A stretch of 64,000 nt of DNA, taken from the NCBI RefSeq assembly GCF_001854245.1, contig NZ_CP015381.1:832001-896000 (forward strand), read 5' to 3'. The notes under the pieces were generated by a model. That model was not told the DNA's origin, searched no databases, and saw nothing but the letters and a program-made list of their open reading frames with translations. The stretch comes from Desulfococcus multivorans. GTDB lineage: Bacteria; Desulfobacterota; Desulfobacteria; Desulfobacterales; Desulfococcaceae. This document shows positions 1-10,485 of this stretch, one piece after another. How positions within the stretch are numbered: the stretch's first letter is position 1; every line of letters begins with the position of its first letter. Both the position numbers and the translations under genes were made by a program.

Positions 1-102
1 GGTGCTTGCGCGTGCGCTGCCGGCAAGGCGGACAATCGATGTTCTCAGGGGGCTGCGGTGGCGGTCTCCTTGATGGGTTTCCAAATCGGGCCTTCCTTTC
101 GG

Positions 103-1212
103 TCAGTCGATTCTGTGCCGGAAAAGCCATCCGGCGAGGCTCAGGGTTGCCAGGGCGATGAGGGCCATGGGCCAGAATTGGGCGAAAAAAACGGACGGCG
201 GGGCGTCTTCCAGGAACACGCCCCGGAGCACCACCATGAAATACCGAACGGGATTGAGGCGGGTGAGGTGCTGAACCGGAACCGGCATGTTGCCGATGGG
301 GGTGGTGAAACCCGATAGAATCACGGCCGGCACCATGAAGAGAAAAACGCCCAGAAGCCCCTGCTGCTGGGTGACCGACAGCGATGAGATCAGAAGTCCC
401 ACGCCCACTGCCGACAACAGAAAAAGGCCGAGTCCGCCGTAGAGCATGAGGAGGTTCCCCCGGAGAGGCACCTTGAACCAGAGGGCGGCCGCCAACAGGC
501 AAACCGTTCCCTCCGCCAGCCCGATGACGCATCCGGGGATCGATTTCCCGATCAGGATCTCCACCGGCCGGAGCGGGGTCACCAGGAGCTGGTCAAAGGT
601 GCCCTGCTCCCGCTCCCGCGCCACCGAAAGGGCTGTCGTGATCAGGGTGACGAGGAGGGTGATGATGCCGAGGATCCCGGGAACGATGAACCAGCGGCTC
701 TCCAGGTTGGGGTTGTACCATGTCCGGGTCTCGAGAACGGCGGGGAATGCCCTGATGCCGGCGGTCCGGACGAGTTCGTCGCCGTAGGCCGTGACTACGG
801 TTCGAATGTAGTTGAGGGCGATCATGGCCGTGTTGGAATTGCGGCCGTCGAGAATGACCTGGATCTTCCCCGACCGACCTTTCAGGATGTCCCGGCTGAA
901 GCGGCGGTCCACGTGGATCACCAGAAGCGCCTGTCGGGCGTCCACCAAGGGTGCGATTTCGGCTTCCCGGGTGATCACCGCCACCTTTCTGAAATGGGGC
1001 GATCCCTCCAGTCGTGCCGTCAACGCGCGGGAGAAGGCGCCGGGGTCCTCATTGTAAACCGCGTAGGGCACTTTTTCGAGATCGTAGGTGGCCGCATAGC
1101 TGAACACGAAAAGCTGGATGATGGGAGGAACCACAACGGTGAGACGACTCCGTTTGTCGCGGAAGAGGGCCAGAAACTCTTTGACGATCAGTGCGGCAAT
1201 GCGGTGAATCAT
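103..1212 (-). CDS. ABC-2 type exporter permease (YbhR/YhhJ-like), second of a pair
   Basis: This 369-residue protein is an integral membrane permease of the ABC-2 family and is the last gene of a four-gene exporter operon. It shows the family layout: one N-terminal membrane helix (about residues 20-40, after the KEFLALFRDKR motif), a large external domain to about residue 170, then five or so helices to the C terminus. The sequence AREREQGTFDQLLVTPLRP after the second helix is the conserved ABC-2 coupling segment. The start has an AGAGAGG ribosome site seven bases upstream. It lies 12 bases after the paralogous permease and probably pairs with it as a heterodimer. The exported substrate cannot be read from the sequence; relatives such as YbhFSR export drugs or cations. 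Confidence 0.85.
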   Translation of the reverse strand: MIHRIAALIVKEFLALFRDKRSRLTVVVPPIIQLFVFSYAATYDLEKVPYAVYNEDPGAFSRALTARLEGSPHFRKVAVITREAEIAPLVDARQALLVIHVDRRFSRDILKGRSGKIQVILDGRNSNTAMIALNYIRTVVTAYGDELVRTAGIRAFPAVLETRTWYNPNLESRWFIVPGILGIITLLVTLITTALSVAREREQGTFDQLLVTPLRPVEILIGKSIPGCVIGLAEGTVCLLAAALWFKVPLRGNLLMLYGGLGLFLLSAVGVGLLISSLSVTQQQGLLGVFLFMVPAVILSGFTTPIGNMPVPVQHLTRLNPVRYFMVVLRGVFLEDAPPSVFFAQFWPMALIALATLSLAGWLFRHRID

Positions 1213-1224
1213 ACCCTGACCTCT

Positions 1225-2397
1225 CTAATCCAATCGTTTCTTGGACTTGAGGCCGCACAGGGTCAGGAAGAAGACCGCCATGACAACGAGGGCCGCGAGG
1301 TTGGGACCGATTACGGCCGGGATGTCGCCGGCCAGAAAGCTCGACTGGAGAATGGCGATGAAATACCGGGCCGCGACGGCATGGGTGACGATCTGCACCG
1401 CTCGAGGCATGCCGGCGATGTCGAAGATGTATCCGGAGAGGAGAAATGCCGGCAGGAACGTCACGATGATGGCGATCTGCCCGGCGACGAACTGGTTCCT
1501 CGCGACGATGGAGATTAACAGCCCGATACCCAAAGAGACCAGGAGAAAGACGGACGACGTCAGGACCAGGACGCCCAGTGAGCCTCGGAGCGGCACCGCG
1601 AAGACCCCCACCGCCATGATGACCGAGAGGGCCATGCCGCCCATCCCCATGATGAAATAGGGAATGAGCTTTCCGAGCAGAATTTCGAGGATGGAGACGG
1701 GCGTGACCATGAGCGCCTCGAGGGTTCCCCGCTCCCATTCCCGGGCCATGACCATGGCCGTCAGCAGGGCGCCGATGAGGGTCATGTTCACCGCGATCAG
1801 TCCCGGCACCAAAAAATTCCGGCTCCGCATTTCGCTGTTGTACCAGATTCGACTGACGAGTTCCACGGGCGGCCGGATCTCTCCGCCGGCCTGCCGGACC
1901 CGGTCCTGGAGCCAAAGCGCCCACACGCCGTCCGCGTAGCCGGACACCAGCCGGGCCGTGTTGGCATCCACGCCGTTGAGGATGACCTGGATGGGTATGG
2001 GCGCTTGTCGGGAGGGATCGAGAATGCCCGAAAAATTGTCCCGCACCCGGACGATGCCGTTGACCTGGTGGGTGGTGAGCGCGGTCACGGCGTCCTGCAT
2101 GGTCCGGAGCTTCCGAACGTTGAAATAGGGCGATTCGGCAAACGCCTCCCCCAGTGAGACGGCTTCGGCGCTCGGTGATTCGGCGACAAAGGCGATGGGT
2201 ACGTTGGTGGCGTCCAGGGAAACGCCGTACCCATGGATCAGAAGGAGAAGTACCGGCAGCAGAAAGGCGATGGCGATACTGCTGGGGTCCCGAAGGATCT
2301 GCAGAAATTCCTTGCGGATCATACCCCGCAACCGGCGCATGCCGACGATGCGGCGCCGGGGGGGTTCAGATGTCCGGCGGTCCGGTGAAGGCCTCAT
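1225..2397 (-). CDS. ABC-2 type exporter permease (YbhS-like), first of a pair
   Basis: This 390-residue permease is the partner of the downstream gene, with the same plan of one N-terminal helix, a long external loop and a C-terminal bundle of helices. MRRLRGMIRKEFLQILRDP near the start and AREWERGTLEALMVTPVS in the middle are ABC-2 permease signatures. The start chosen overlaps the stop of the ATPase gene by four bases (ATGA), which suggests translational coupling. A start 19 codons later, at MRRLRG, would fit the family equally well, because the first 19 residues are Arg/Pro-rich and look non-conserved. Substrate unknown. Confidence 0.85.
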   Translation of the reverse strand: MRPSPDRRTSEPPRRRIVGMRRLRGMIRKEFLQILRDPSSIAIAFLLPVLLLLIHGYGVSLDATNVPIAFVAESPSAEAVSLGEAFAESPYFNVRKLRTMQDAVTALTTHQVNGIVRVRDNFSGILDPSRQAPIPIQVILNGVDANTARLVSGYADGVWALWLQDRVRQAGGEIRPPVELVSRIWYNSEMRSRNFLVPGLIAVNMTLIGALLTAMVMAREWERGTLEALMVTPVSILEILLGKLIPYFIMGMGGMALSVIMAVGVFAVPLRGSLGVLVLTSSVFLLVSLGIGLLISIVARNQFVAGQIAIIVTFLPAFLLSGYIFDIAGMPRAVQIVTHAVAARYFIAILQSSFLAGDIPAVIGPNLAALVVMAVFFLTLCGLKSKKRLD

Positions 2398-4229
2398 TCC
2401 GCGTTATCCGCCTCGGTCTCGATGAGGGCGATGAAGGCCTCTTCAAGGGTCCCCGACGGGGCGCCGAGGTGCAAGGCGGCCCGGGCCTTGATCTCGGTGG
2501 GGGTTCCGACGGCCAGGATTCGTCCGGCCGCCATGATGGCAAGCCGGTCGCAGTATTCCGCTTCTTCCATGAAATGGGTCGTTACCATCAGGGTGACGCC
2601 GCTCCGTGCCAATACGTTGATGTGAGACCAGAACTCCCGCCGGGCCATGGGGTCGACGCCGGAGGTCGGTTCGTCCAGAAAGAGGATCTCCGGTTCGTGC
2701 ATGAGCGCGCAGGCGAGGGCGAGTCGCTGCTTGTACCCCAGGGAAAGCGCATCGCCGGCGACATCCGCCATCCCCGAAAGGTCAAACCGGTCAAGGGCCC
2801 ACTGGATTCGGAGATTTCGCTCACGACCTCGGAGATTGTAGACGCTGCTGAAAAATCGCAGGTTTTGACGCACGCTCAGGTTGCGGTACAGGGAAAACTT
2901 CTGGGCCATGTATCCGATTCTGGCACGGGTTCTGGCCGTCGCTCTCCGCAGGTCCAGGCCGGCGACCCGCATCTCTCCGTCGCTTGCCGGCAGAAGCCCG
3001 CACAGCATGCGGAATGTCGTGGTCTTTCCGGCGCCGTTGGCGCCCAGGAGCCCGAACACCTCCCCGGAATGGACCTCGAAACTCACGTCCCGGACTGCGT
3101 AAAAGCTCCCGAACCGACGTTGCAGGCGGTCGACCCGGATAACGGGTTGCGTGTCATTCTCCCGGTTTTCGGAGGCCGGGATTTCGATTTCGAAGCCTTG
3201 CCCGCCGGCCCCTGTTTCCTTGAGGCGCGCGATATAACTGTCCTCGAACCGGGGCGGCACGGGTTCAACGGCGGCGTCGGGGATGTCGCGGATCAGAGTG
3301 TCGGGAGCGGGTATGCCTGTCCGGAATGACTCCCGGGCGGGCGACGCGCTTTCGCCGCGGTTTCCCGCGATGACGACGCGCACGGCGTCTCCCTGGATGA
3401 CCGTATCGATGATGCCCTTCCGGCCGGCAAGAGCCGCCTGAACACGGCGTTTCGCGGTTGGAGGGACCTGGACCCGGAAGGTGCGTCCGGTGAGGCGCCG
3501 GGCGAAATCCTCGGGGCGGCCTTCATCGAGAACCTGTCCTTCGTGAAGGATCACCACCGCGTCGCATCTCTCCGCCTCGTCGAGATAGGCGGTGCTCAGG
3601 AGAACACTGATTCCCGATTCACTGACAAGCCGCGTCACGATGGCCCACAGTTCCCTGCGGGATACCGGGTCCACGCCTACGGTGGGCTCGTCCAGAAGCA
3701 GGAGACGCGGCGGCTTGACCAGTGTGCAGGCCAACCCCAGCTTCTGTTTCATGCCTCCCGAGAGACGACCCGCCAGGCGGTCGGTGAAATTCCCGAGGCG
3801 GGTCATTTGCATCAGTTCGGCATAGATTCCGGGCCTTGCGGTCGGGGGTACGCCCTGGAGATCGGCGTACAGATCCAGGTTTTCCTGTACACTCAGCTCT
3901 TCATACAGGCCGAACTGCTGGGGCATGTAACCGATCCGGTCCTGAACGGCCAGGGGATCCTTTGCCGCATCGATGCCGCAAACCGTCATTTGACCGCCGT
4001 CCACCTTGAGCAGACCCGCGGCCGTCCGCATAAAGGTGGTCTTTCCGGCGCCGTCGGGGCCGATGAGGCAGGTGACGCCTCCCGTGCGTACCCGGATGGT
4101 GACCTTGTCGAGGGCTTTGACGCGTTTTTTCCCGGCGGCAAAACTTTTCTGAAGGTTCTCCGCAAAAATGACGAAAGGGCTGCCGTCCGCCGGCATCGCG
4201 GGACCGAGGATTTCATCGGAAGCCGGCAT
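2394..4229 (-). CDS. Tandem ABC transporter ATPase (YbhF-like, two nucleotide-binding domains)
   Basis: This 611-residue protein carries two complete ABC ATPase domains in one chain. Domain 1 (about residues 20-240) has Walker A GPDGAGKTT, signature LSGGMKQK and Walker B LLLLDEPTVGVDP. Domain 2 (about 365-590) has Walker A GANGAGKTT, a degenerate signature LSLGYKQR and Walker B ILFLDEPTSGVDP. A single chain therefore provides both ATP sites for the two downstream permeases. Its start codon shares one base with the adaptor gene's stop (TAATG). The YbhGFSR family has this same gene set, so I infer an efflux pump or envelope exporter; the sequence does not reveal the cargo. Confidence 0.9.
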   Translation of the reverse strand: MPASDEILGPAMPADGSPFVIFAENLQKSFAAGKKRVKALDKVTIRVRTGGVTCLIGPDGAGKTTFMRTAAGLLKVDGGQMTVCGIDAAKDPLAVQDRIGYMPQQFGLYEELSVQENLDLYADLQGVPPTARPGIYAELMQMTRLGNFTDRLAGRLSGGMKQKLGLACTLVKPPRLLLLDEPTVGVDPVSRRELWAIVTRLVSESGISVLLSTAYLDEAERCDAVVILHEGQVLDEGRPEDFARRLTGRTFRVQVPPTAKRRVQAALAGRKGIIDTVIQGDAVRVVIAGNRGESASPARESFRTGIPAPDTLIRDIPDAAVEPVPPRFEDSYIARLKETGAGGQGFEIEIPASENRENDTQPVIRVDRLQRRFGSFYAVRDVSFEVHSGEVFGLLGANGAGKTTTFRMLCGLLPASDGEMRVAGLDLRRATARTRARIGYMAQKFSLYRNLSVRQNLRFFSSVYNLRGRERNLRIQWALDRFDLSGMADVAGDALSLGYKQRLALACALMHEPEILFLDEPTSGVDPMARREFWSHINVLARSGVTLMVTTHFMEEAEYCDRLAIMAAGRILAVGTPTEIKARAALHLGAPSGTLEEAFIALIETEADNAE

Positions 4230-5329
4230 TACGGTTCATCCCGTCCCGGGCAGGGGGGCGGATCGTTCCCGGCCTCGGGATGAGCGTTCAGGGAAATGGT
4301 GACGGTGGCCGGCATGCCGAGGCGAAGTTCGTTTTGAGGGTTGCAGGCGAAGACCCGGACCTGGTAGACGAGATGGGAGCGGACCTCGGTGGTCTCCACC
4401 GTCTTGGGGGTGAATTCCGCGGTAGGGGAAATATAACCGATCCATGCCGGATAGATCTTGTCGGGAAAGCTGTCGGTCCTGATGACGGCCGTCTGGCCCG
4501 GATGGATCCTGCCGAGGTCGGTTTCGGAGACATAGGCCCGAACCCACACAGGGTCGTTCAGGGCCAGGGTCAGCACGGGGCGTCCGGGCGAGGCCATGTC
4601 GCCGGGCTCGAGAATGCGGTTTCGGATGACGCCGTCATCGGAGGCAAAAAGCTCGGCGTCCATGAGATTCCGGCGGGCGATCTCCAACTCCGCCTGGAGA
4701 ACCTTGAGCGTGGCCTGGGCCGCGGCAATGTCTTCCCTGCGAGGCCCTCGTTCCGCAAGATTCTGACGTTCAACAGCCGCCTCGAGGCTTGCATGTTCGC
4801 TGTCGGCCAGCGCTTTTGCGGTGTCGACCCTGTCCCGGGAAGCCAGATTCTCGTCGGCCAGGGGGCGGAGCCGTTCGTAGGTGCGTCTGGCACTCTCGGC
4901 CCGCTGCCGAATGGCCTCGGCCTGGGCCCGGGCCTGAAAAATTTCTTCTTTCCGGCTGCCTGCCAGCAGCTTCTCGACAGTGTTGACCTGTGCCGCCGCC
5001 CGGGCTGCGCTCCGGTCGACGGCGAGCTGCAGTCGTCGGCTTTCGAGTCTCGCCAGCAGATCCCCTTTCCGGACCGATTGTCCTTCCTCGACACGGATGT
5101 CGGCAATCCGCTCATTCCCGTTGAAGGCCAGTTCGACTTCCCGGATGTCGACATTGCCGTAAAGGACGATTTCGGTGGTTTCAAGGGGGGCGTCTTTGAA
5201 AATGACATAGCGCAGACCCAGAACGATCAGCCCGACGCAGGCGAGCGCGAGGATGGCAAATTTGGCAATTCTTCTCATTTGTTGTAATGTTTCGCCCTGT
5301 AGTCGGACGTCCAGATACCTCCCCGTCAT
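4229..5329 (-). CDS. HlyD/YbhG-family periplasmic adaptor (membrane fusion protein)
   Basis: This 366-residue adaptor links the ABC-2 pump to the outer envelope. One membrane anchor lies at about residues 20-42 (FAILALACVGLIVLGLRYV). It is followed by a split lipoyl/barrel-sandwich domain (VEEGQSVRKGDLLARLESR, with the second half at IRNRILEPGDMASPGRPVL), a long Ala/Glu/Arg-rich helical hairpin at about 100-215, and a beta-barrel with AYVSETDLGRIHPGQTAVI. The ATG at 5329 is preceded by GGAG at five bases; a GTG two codons earlier is the alternative. It is the first gene of the exporter operon. The C terminus is Pro-rich. Confidence 0.85.
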   Translation of the reverse strand: MTGRYLDVRLQGETLQQMRRIAKFAILALACVGLIVLGLRYVIFKDAPLETTEIVLYGNVDIREVELAFNGNERIADIRVEEGQSVRKGDLLARLESRRLQLAVDRSAARAAAQVNTVEKLLAGSRKEEIFQARAQAEAIRQRAESARRTYERLRPLADENLASRDRVDTAKALADSEHASLEAAVERQNLAERGPRREDIAAAQATLKVLQAELEIARRNLMDAELFASDDGVIRNRILEPGDMASPGRPVLTLALNDPVWVRAYVSETDLGRIHPGQTAVIRTDSFPDKIYPAWIGYISPTAEFTPKTVETTEVRSHLVYQVRVFACNPQNELRLGMPATVTISLNAHPEAGNDPPPCPGRDEP

Positions 5330-5457
5330 TTTCACTCCGGGTTGGCGGGGTCTCGGTCGAGGAGGACCCTGTTTCCCAGCAGCGGTGGAATAGTTTATCC
5401 GTTAACATATCCCACCACCGGTTTCAACGACAATTGAAGGCCTGACGGCGGCCTGGC

Positions 5458-5739
5458 CTATCGGGCGTGGATCATCATGCCGCAGTCTTCGCAACGGTAA
5501 CGCGCAAATGAGACGTCTATGATATTGGTCTCCATAAACGTATATTGTCGGAAGCCGTCAGTCGCATAGCAGCTGGGGCAGAAGCGTAGACGGGAAGTTT
5601 CCGGGGGGAGAATTTTTTTGCAACGGCAACACCGCAGGCGATGGCCGGACTTCGGCAGGAGAATGAGTCTCTGGTGTCCGCAGGAGGCGAAGGATGTGGT
5701 TGGGGATGAGCGGTCCAACTGCTTTGAATTGATGGTCAT
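5458..5739 (-). CDS. Small zinc-ribbon protein, function unknown
   Basis: This 93-residue protein is rich in paired cysteines: CGHQR, then CCRCKK, CPSC and CEDC near the C terminus. That pattern would bind two zinc ions in rubredoxin- or zinc-ribbon-like knuckles. The start is fixed by a strong AAAGGAGGA site six bases upstream; an in-frame start 13 codons earlier lacks one. It stands alone between the exporter operon and a long non-coding region. I recognise no family beyond zinc ribbon. Possible roles are a nucleic-acid-binding or protein-interaction accessory, but nothing in the context decides. Confidence 0.6.
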   Translation of the reverse strand: MTINSKQLDRSSPTTSFASCGHQRLILLPKSGHRLRCCRCKKILPPETSRLRFCPSCYATDGFRQYTFMETNIIDVSFARYRCEDCGMMIHAR

Positions 5740-5916
5740 ACACGTCCTCCTTTCGGCAGGCGGAGAAGTCGTCGGCACGATGGCGGAAAGGGTTTTGGAT
5801 CGGTCTCCGCATGATCATTGAATTCAGTCTAAGCGGGTTTTCATTTCGCTGGAATACCCTCAAGTGTGTATTTCATCCGCGGCGGCGGGTTTATGATCAG
5901 ATAAAAATATCCTGAT

Positions 5917-5990
5917 CTCAACTTTCGACTTTCATGATGATGACCGGATAGCGGTGCCGGGAGGATACGGCCTGTGAAAGTCGAAAGTTG
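5917..5990. repeat. Miniature inverted-repeat element, complete copy
   Basis: Two perfect 16-base arms, CAACTTTCGACTTTCA (5919-5934) and its reverse complement (5975-5990), enclose a 40-base spacer that includes GGTGCCGGGAGGATACGGCC. The left arm is preceded by CT, as in the other copies. The hexamer CCTGAT lies directly left of the CT (5911-5916) and again three bases right of the element (5994-5999), which looks like a target-site duplication. The element carries no coding potential, so any transposase would act in trans. Confidence 0.75.
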
Positions 5991-6262
5991 GGCCCTGATA
6001 TAATCGGCGTCTTCAGCATTCCATCTATCCCCGGGAACGTCGGACCCCCCTGTCGGCCCAAGGCACGGCTTTCGGCCGGCGGTACCTTCCATAGCCAATA
6101 CATAAGGTCTTGCCGGGCATTTACATTATTTTACCCATCGGTCTGCAAGGAATGTCTGGCGCATGATGCGCTTTCCCACCGTTGCGGGCAGCCAACCTGT
6201 TTTGTCCGGGGTCGGATCAGACAGGCGGCGGCAAAGGTTGATTCTGTGCCGGCGCCTGAAAC

Positions 6263-6416
6263 AAAATGATGCGACGCAAAAAGTTTTGAATTTTTGTTGT
6301 CTGGAGAGTTATGCAGGAGAATTAATGATTCAATTATATGTTAAAATTATATATATCACTAAAATGAGTTGAGCCGGTCATGGGTTCGGACTAATGTAAA
6401 ATGATGCATCGCAAAA
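6263..6416. repeat. Pair of 19-bp direct repeats upstream of the phaC-like gene, candidate operator
   Basis: AAAATGATGCGACGCAAAA (6263-6281) and AAAATGATGCATCGCAAAA (6398-6416) match at 17 of 19 positions and lie 135 bases apart. The second copy contains the palindrome GATGCATC and ends six bases before the -35 box of the candidate promoter. Paired sites of this kind are typical operators, but the cognate regulator is unknown. Confidence 0.4.
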
Positions 6417-6422
6417 TAAAAG

Positions 6423-6452
6423 TTGACACTGCTGGATTTTGCTGCATACTTT
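6423..6452 (+). promoter_or_regulatory. Sigma70-like promoter for the PHA-synthase-like gene
   Basis: TTGACA (6423-6428) matches the -35 consensus exactly and TACTTT (6447-6452) is an acceptable -10, with 18 bases between them. Transcription would start near 6460, leaving a leader of about 180 bases before the gene at 6640. One copy of the direct repeat lies immediately upstream, where a regulator could compete with polymerase. Confidence 0.45.
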
Positions 6453-6639
6453 ATCGAATCCTGAAAGGCGCCCGCCATGGGAGTGCCGGATCAAAACGCA
6501 TGGCTCCGGATCGGCATTTAAAATGGGACCCAACATTCAAAGCGGATCCTATGAAGAATGAGAGGGTTCCGAGGGTCTGTTGCGGCGCTTGGCGGGATGT
6601 AGACAAAAATGAATTCTTGGAAGAAGGAAATCTGATCTG

Positions 6640-8157
6640 ATGGAAAAATATTTGTCATTATTCAAAGCAATGTACAATCAGACCCTATCCGCTGGAAATT
6701 GCATGAGCGGATTTTGCAGATACATGAACGAATTCATGGTGCCTTATATTCTCGCGACCAGCTATTTCACCGAAGCCGAGAGAGAAAAAATGACGAAGAC
6801 CGATCCGATGGAGGGCCTCATGTCCTATGCGGAGCTCATGCAATTCAACAGCGACGTGAGCAGCAGGGCCATCATTTCAAGCATGAAAGCCATGAGCGAT
6901 TTCAGCAACATGGAGCTGAAAAAGGCCATGGATGCCCTGTTCGGCACCGTCTTCGACTGGGACGGCAACGGCGGAGACATTCTCGCATTCACGGAGCGGC
7001 AGGCCATAATGTCGGAGATGCTGGTCAAGGGCTATCCGCAGGCGATCCGGGACATCGAATCCGAATATGGATTCGGGTTCGAGCGGGGGGAGAATGTCAA
7101 GGTTGCGGAAACCGACCGGTTTATCCTTTACCAGATCCTGCCCATAGATCCTCATACGGAGATACGGCGTGACGGAAAGCCGATTCTGATTCTGCCCCCC
7201 TATGTACTGGGCGCCAATATCCTGGGATTCCTGCCCCGGGAAAATCGCAGCTATGCCCATTGCTTTGCCAACGTGGGAATCCCAACCTATATCCGTATCA
7301 TGAAGGATATCGCGGTGACGCCGGCCGTCCAACTCGCCACCGGAGAAGATGACGCCCGAGACACGCGAATTTTTTGTGAAAGGATCATGGCGGCCCACGG
7401 TAAACCGGTGACGTTGAACGGCTACTGCCAGGGCGGCTACATGGCGGTTTGCAGTCTGCTCTCCGGCGAACTGGACGGCGTCGTGGACACGCTCATCACC
7501 TGCGTTTCTCCCATGGACGGAACCCGGAGTCGGGGATTCGAGGCTTTTTTCGGCAATCTTCCCAAACGGTTCAACGATCTGATGTATGGCACTAAAAAAC
7601 TGCCGAACGGCAACAAGGTGGGGGATGGAACCCTCATGGGATGGGTGTATAAACTCAAGAGCATCGAGGCCGAGTTCCCGGTGGTCGCCTTCCTGCGAGA
7701 CCTCATGATGTTCAACCCGAGAGCCGGCCGGCCGCCGAAGATCAGCAAGACGGCGGCAGCCATCAACTACTGGCTTCAAAACGAGCGGTGCGATCTTCCC
7801 CTGGCCGTCACCCGCATGAGCTTCGATTCCTACAACATTCCGGTTACCGCCGACGGCACCTTGCCCGTCAAGCTATTCGGCAGACCGCTCAACTTCGGGC
7901 GAATCCAGGAAAAGGACATTCCCTGGCTGATCTGCTACGGTGAAAAGGACGACCTGGTGGAGAAGGAAACCGCGCTGGCACCCCTGGACTATATCCCGGC
8001 GGAGGTGACGGCATTTCCCAAAGGCCACGTGGCCATCGCCACCTCCTGGTCGAACCCGACATCCGAATGCGCGCTTCATGCCCGCTTCGGAACTCAAAAC
8101 TATCGGGGACCCGTTCGCTTTCACCTGGATCAGGACAAGATCGTCGCAACCCCTTGA
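6640..8157 (+). CDS. PHA-synthase-like alpha/beta hydrolase (PhaC superfamily)
   Basis: This 505-residue protein belongs to the PhaC/PHA-synthase branch of the alpha/beta hydrolases. The nucleophile motif GYCQGG (around residue 267) has cysteine in place of serine, as in polyhydroxyalkanoate synthases. Candidate partners are Asp in YGEKDDLVEKE and His in FPKGHVAIAT near the C terminus. LILPPYVLGANILGFLP resembles the strand before the oxyanion loop. The first 130 residues are helical and distinct from class I PhaC. Ribosome site AAGGAA lies about ten bases upstream. It may polymerise or hydrolyse acyl-CoA-type substrates. There is no phaA/B/E or phasin gene nearby, so a storage-polymer role is inference. 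Confidence 0.65.
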   Translation: MEKYLSLFKAMYNQTLSAGNCMSGFCRYMNEFMVPYILATSYFTEAEREKMTKTDPMEGLMSYAELMQFNSDVSSRAIISSMKAMSDFSNMELKKAMDALFGTVFDWDGNGGDILAFTERQAIMSEMLVKGYPQAIRDIESEYGFGFERGENVKVAETDRFILYQILPIDPHTEIRRDGKPILILPPYVLGANILGFLPRENRSYAHCFANVGIPTYIRIMKDIAVTPAVQLATGEDDARDTRIFCERIMAAHGKPVTLNGYCQGGYMAVCSLLSGELDGVVDTLITCVSPMDGTRSRGFEAFFGNLPKRFNDLMYGTKKLPNGNKVGDGTLMGWVYKLKSIEAEFPVVAFLRDLMMFNPRAGRPPKISKTAAAINYWLQNERCDLPLAVTRMSFDSYNIPVTADGTLPVKLFGRPLNFGRIQEKDIPWLICYGEKDDLVEKETALAPLDYIPAEVTAFPKGHVAIATSWSNPTSECALHARFGTQNYRGPVRFHLDQDKIVATP

Positions 8158-8213
8158 TGCCGACGCCCGGAGCCCCCGCCGACGTGATGCCGGAATGACA
8201 AGGACATCGAGCC

Positions 8214-8567
8214 GTGAAAATTTCAAGAATCCAGGAATTGTTGGAGGCCCGTTATCTCACGGGTGAGGCTTTTCAGGACCGAAGCATCTGGTCGGCCTGT
8301 GGTGGGGAACTGGTGGCCGAAATTCTGAAATCGGCGGACAAGGATTGCGTACTGCTGACCGGCCTGACCACTTCGGAGGTGGTCAGGCTCGGCATTATCG
8401 CCGAAGTGGGGTGTATCGTATTCGTGAGGGGAAGGCGGGTTGATCGGGGCGTCATCGATGCGGCCGCGGAATGCCGTCTGCCCTTGCTGTCGACCTCGCT
8501 GCCGCTTTTCGTTGCCTGTGGGCAACTTTACATGGACGGCCTCAGAGGATTTGCGGAATCCTGGTAG
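8214..8567 (+). CDS. DRTGG-domain protein
   Basis: This 117-residue protein resembles stand-alone DRTGG domains, with the opening KISRIQELLEARYLTGE and a core alternating strands and helices (DCVLLTGLTTSEVVRLGIIAE, then GCIVFVRGRRVDRGVIDAA). Such domains accompany phosphotransacetylase, CBS-domain proteins, and iron-hydrogenase or anti-sigma modules in anaerobes and are thought to sense or bind ligands. The GTG start is supported by AAGGA nine bases upstream. It lies between the PHA-synthase-like gene and malic enzyme on the same strand, but nothing shows a functional tie. Confidence 0.65.
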   Translation: MKISRIQELLEARYLTGEAFQDRSIWSACGGELVAEILKSADKDCVLLTGLTTSEVVRLGIIAEVGCIVFVRGRRVDRGVIDAAAECRLPLLSTSLPLFVACGQLYMDGLRGFAESW

Positions 8568-8599
8568 TTATCCGACGTCAGTTGCGATATTGGCAGTGA

Positions 8600-10408
<1,809 letters not shown>

Positions 10409-10418
10409 ACCCGATCGA

Positions 10419-10456
10419 GGGTGGGTGGGTTTCCGAAGCGCGGAGACCTCCCACCC
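10419..10456 (+). terminator. Strong stem-loop after the malic enzyme gene (terminator-like, no T-run)
   Basis: A 16-bp stem with one bulged T and a five-base loop (AAGCG) starts ten bases after the malic enzyme stop codon. The arms are about GGGTGGG..GGGTTTCCG and CGGAGACCT..CCCACCC, including two G-U pairs. No run of T follows, so it may instead be a processing or stabilising hairpin between maeA and ridA, which starts 30 bases later. Confidence 0.4.
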
Positions 10457-10485
10457 CTGGTTCACCATTACCGAAGAGGCGGAAT

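Larger units (their letters stand above)
5740..6639. other. Long gene-poor region holding a miniature element and the phaC-like promoter
   Basis: About 900 bases without a convincing gene. It contains one complete copy of the dispersed miniature element (5917-5990), an AT-rich stretch near 6290-6370, two near-identical 19-bp direct repeats (6263 and 6398) and a good sigma70-like promoter (6423-6452) reading toward the PHA-synthase-like gene. An open frame at 6401-6640 has no ribosome site and no recognisable sequence, and I do not count it as a gene. Confidence 0.6.

Noticed and set aside
1-102. Possible gene end at the left edge
   Set aside because: Both strands show only short uninformative frames; nothing can be supported in 102 bases.
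6401-6640. Open frame of 79 codons just before the PHA-synthase-like gene
   Set aside because: It overlaps the promoter and direct repeat, has no ribosome site and no protein-like pattern; I read it as the leader.
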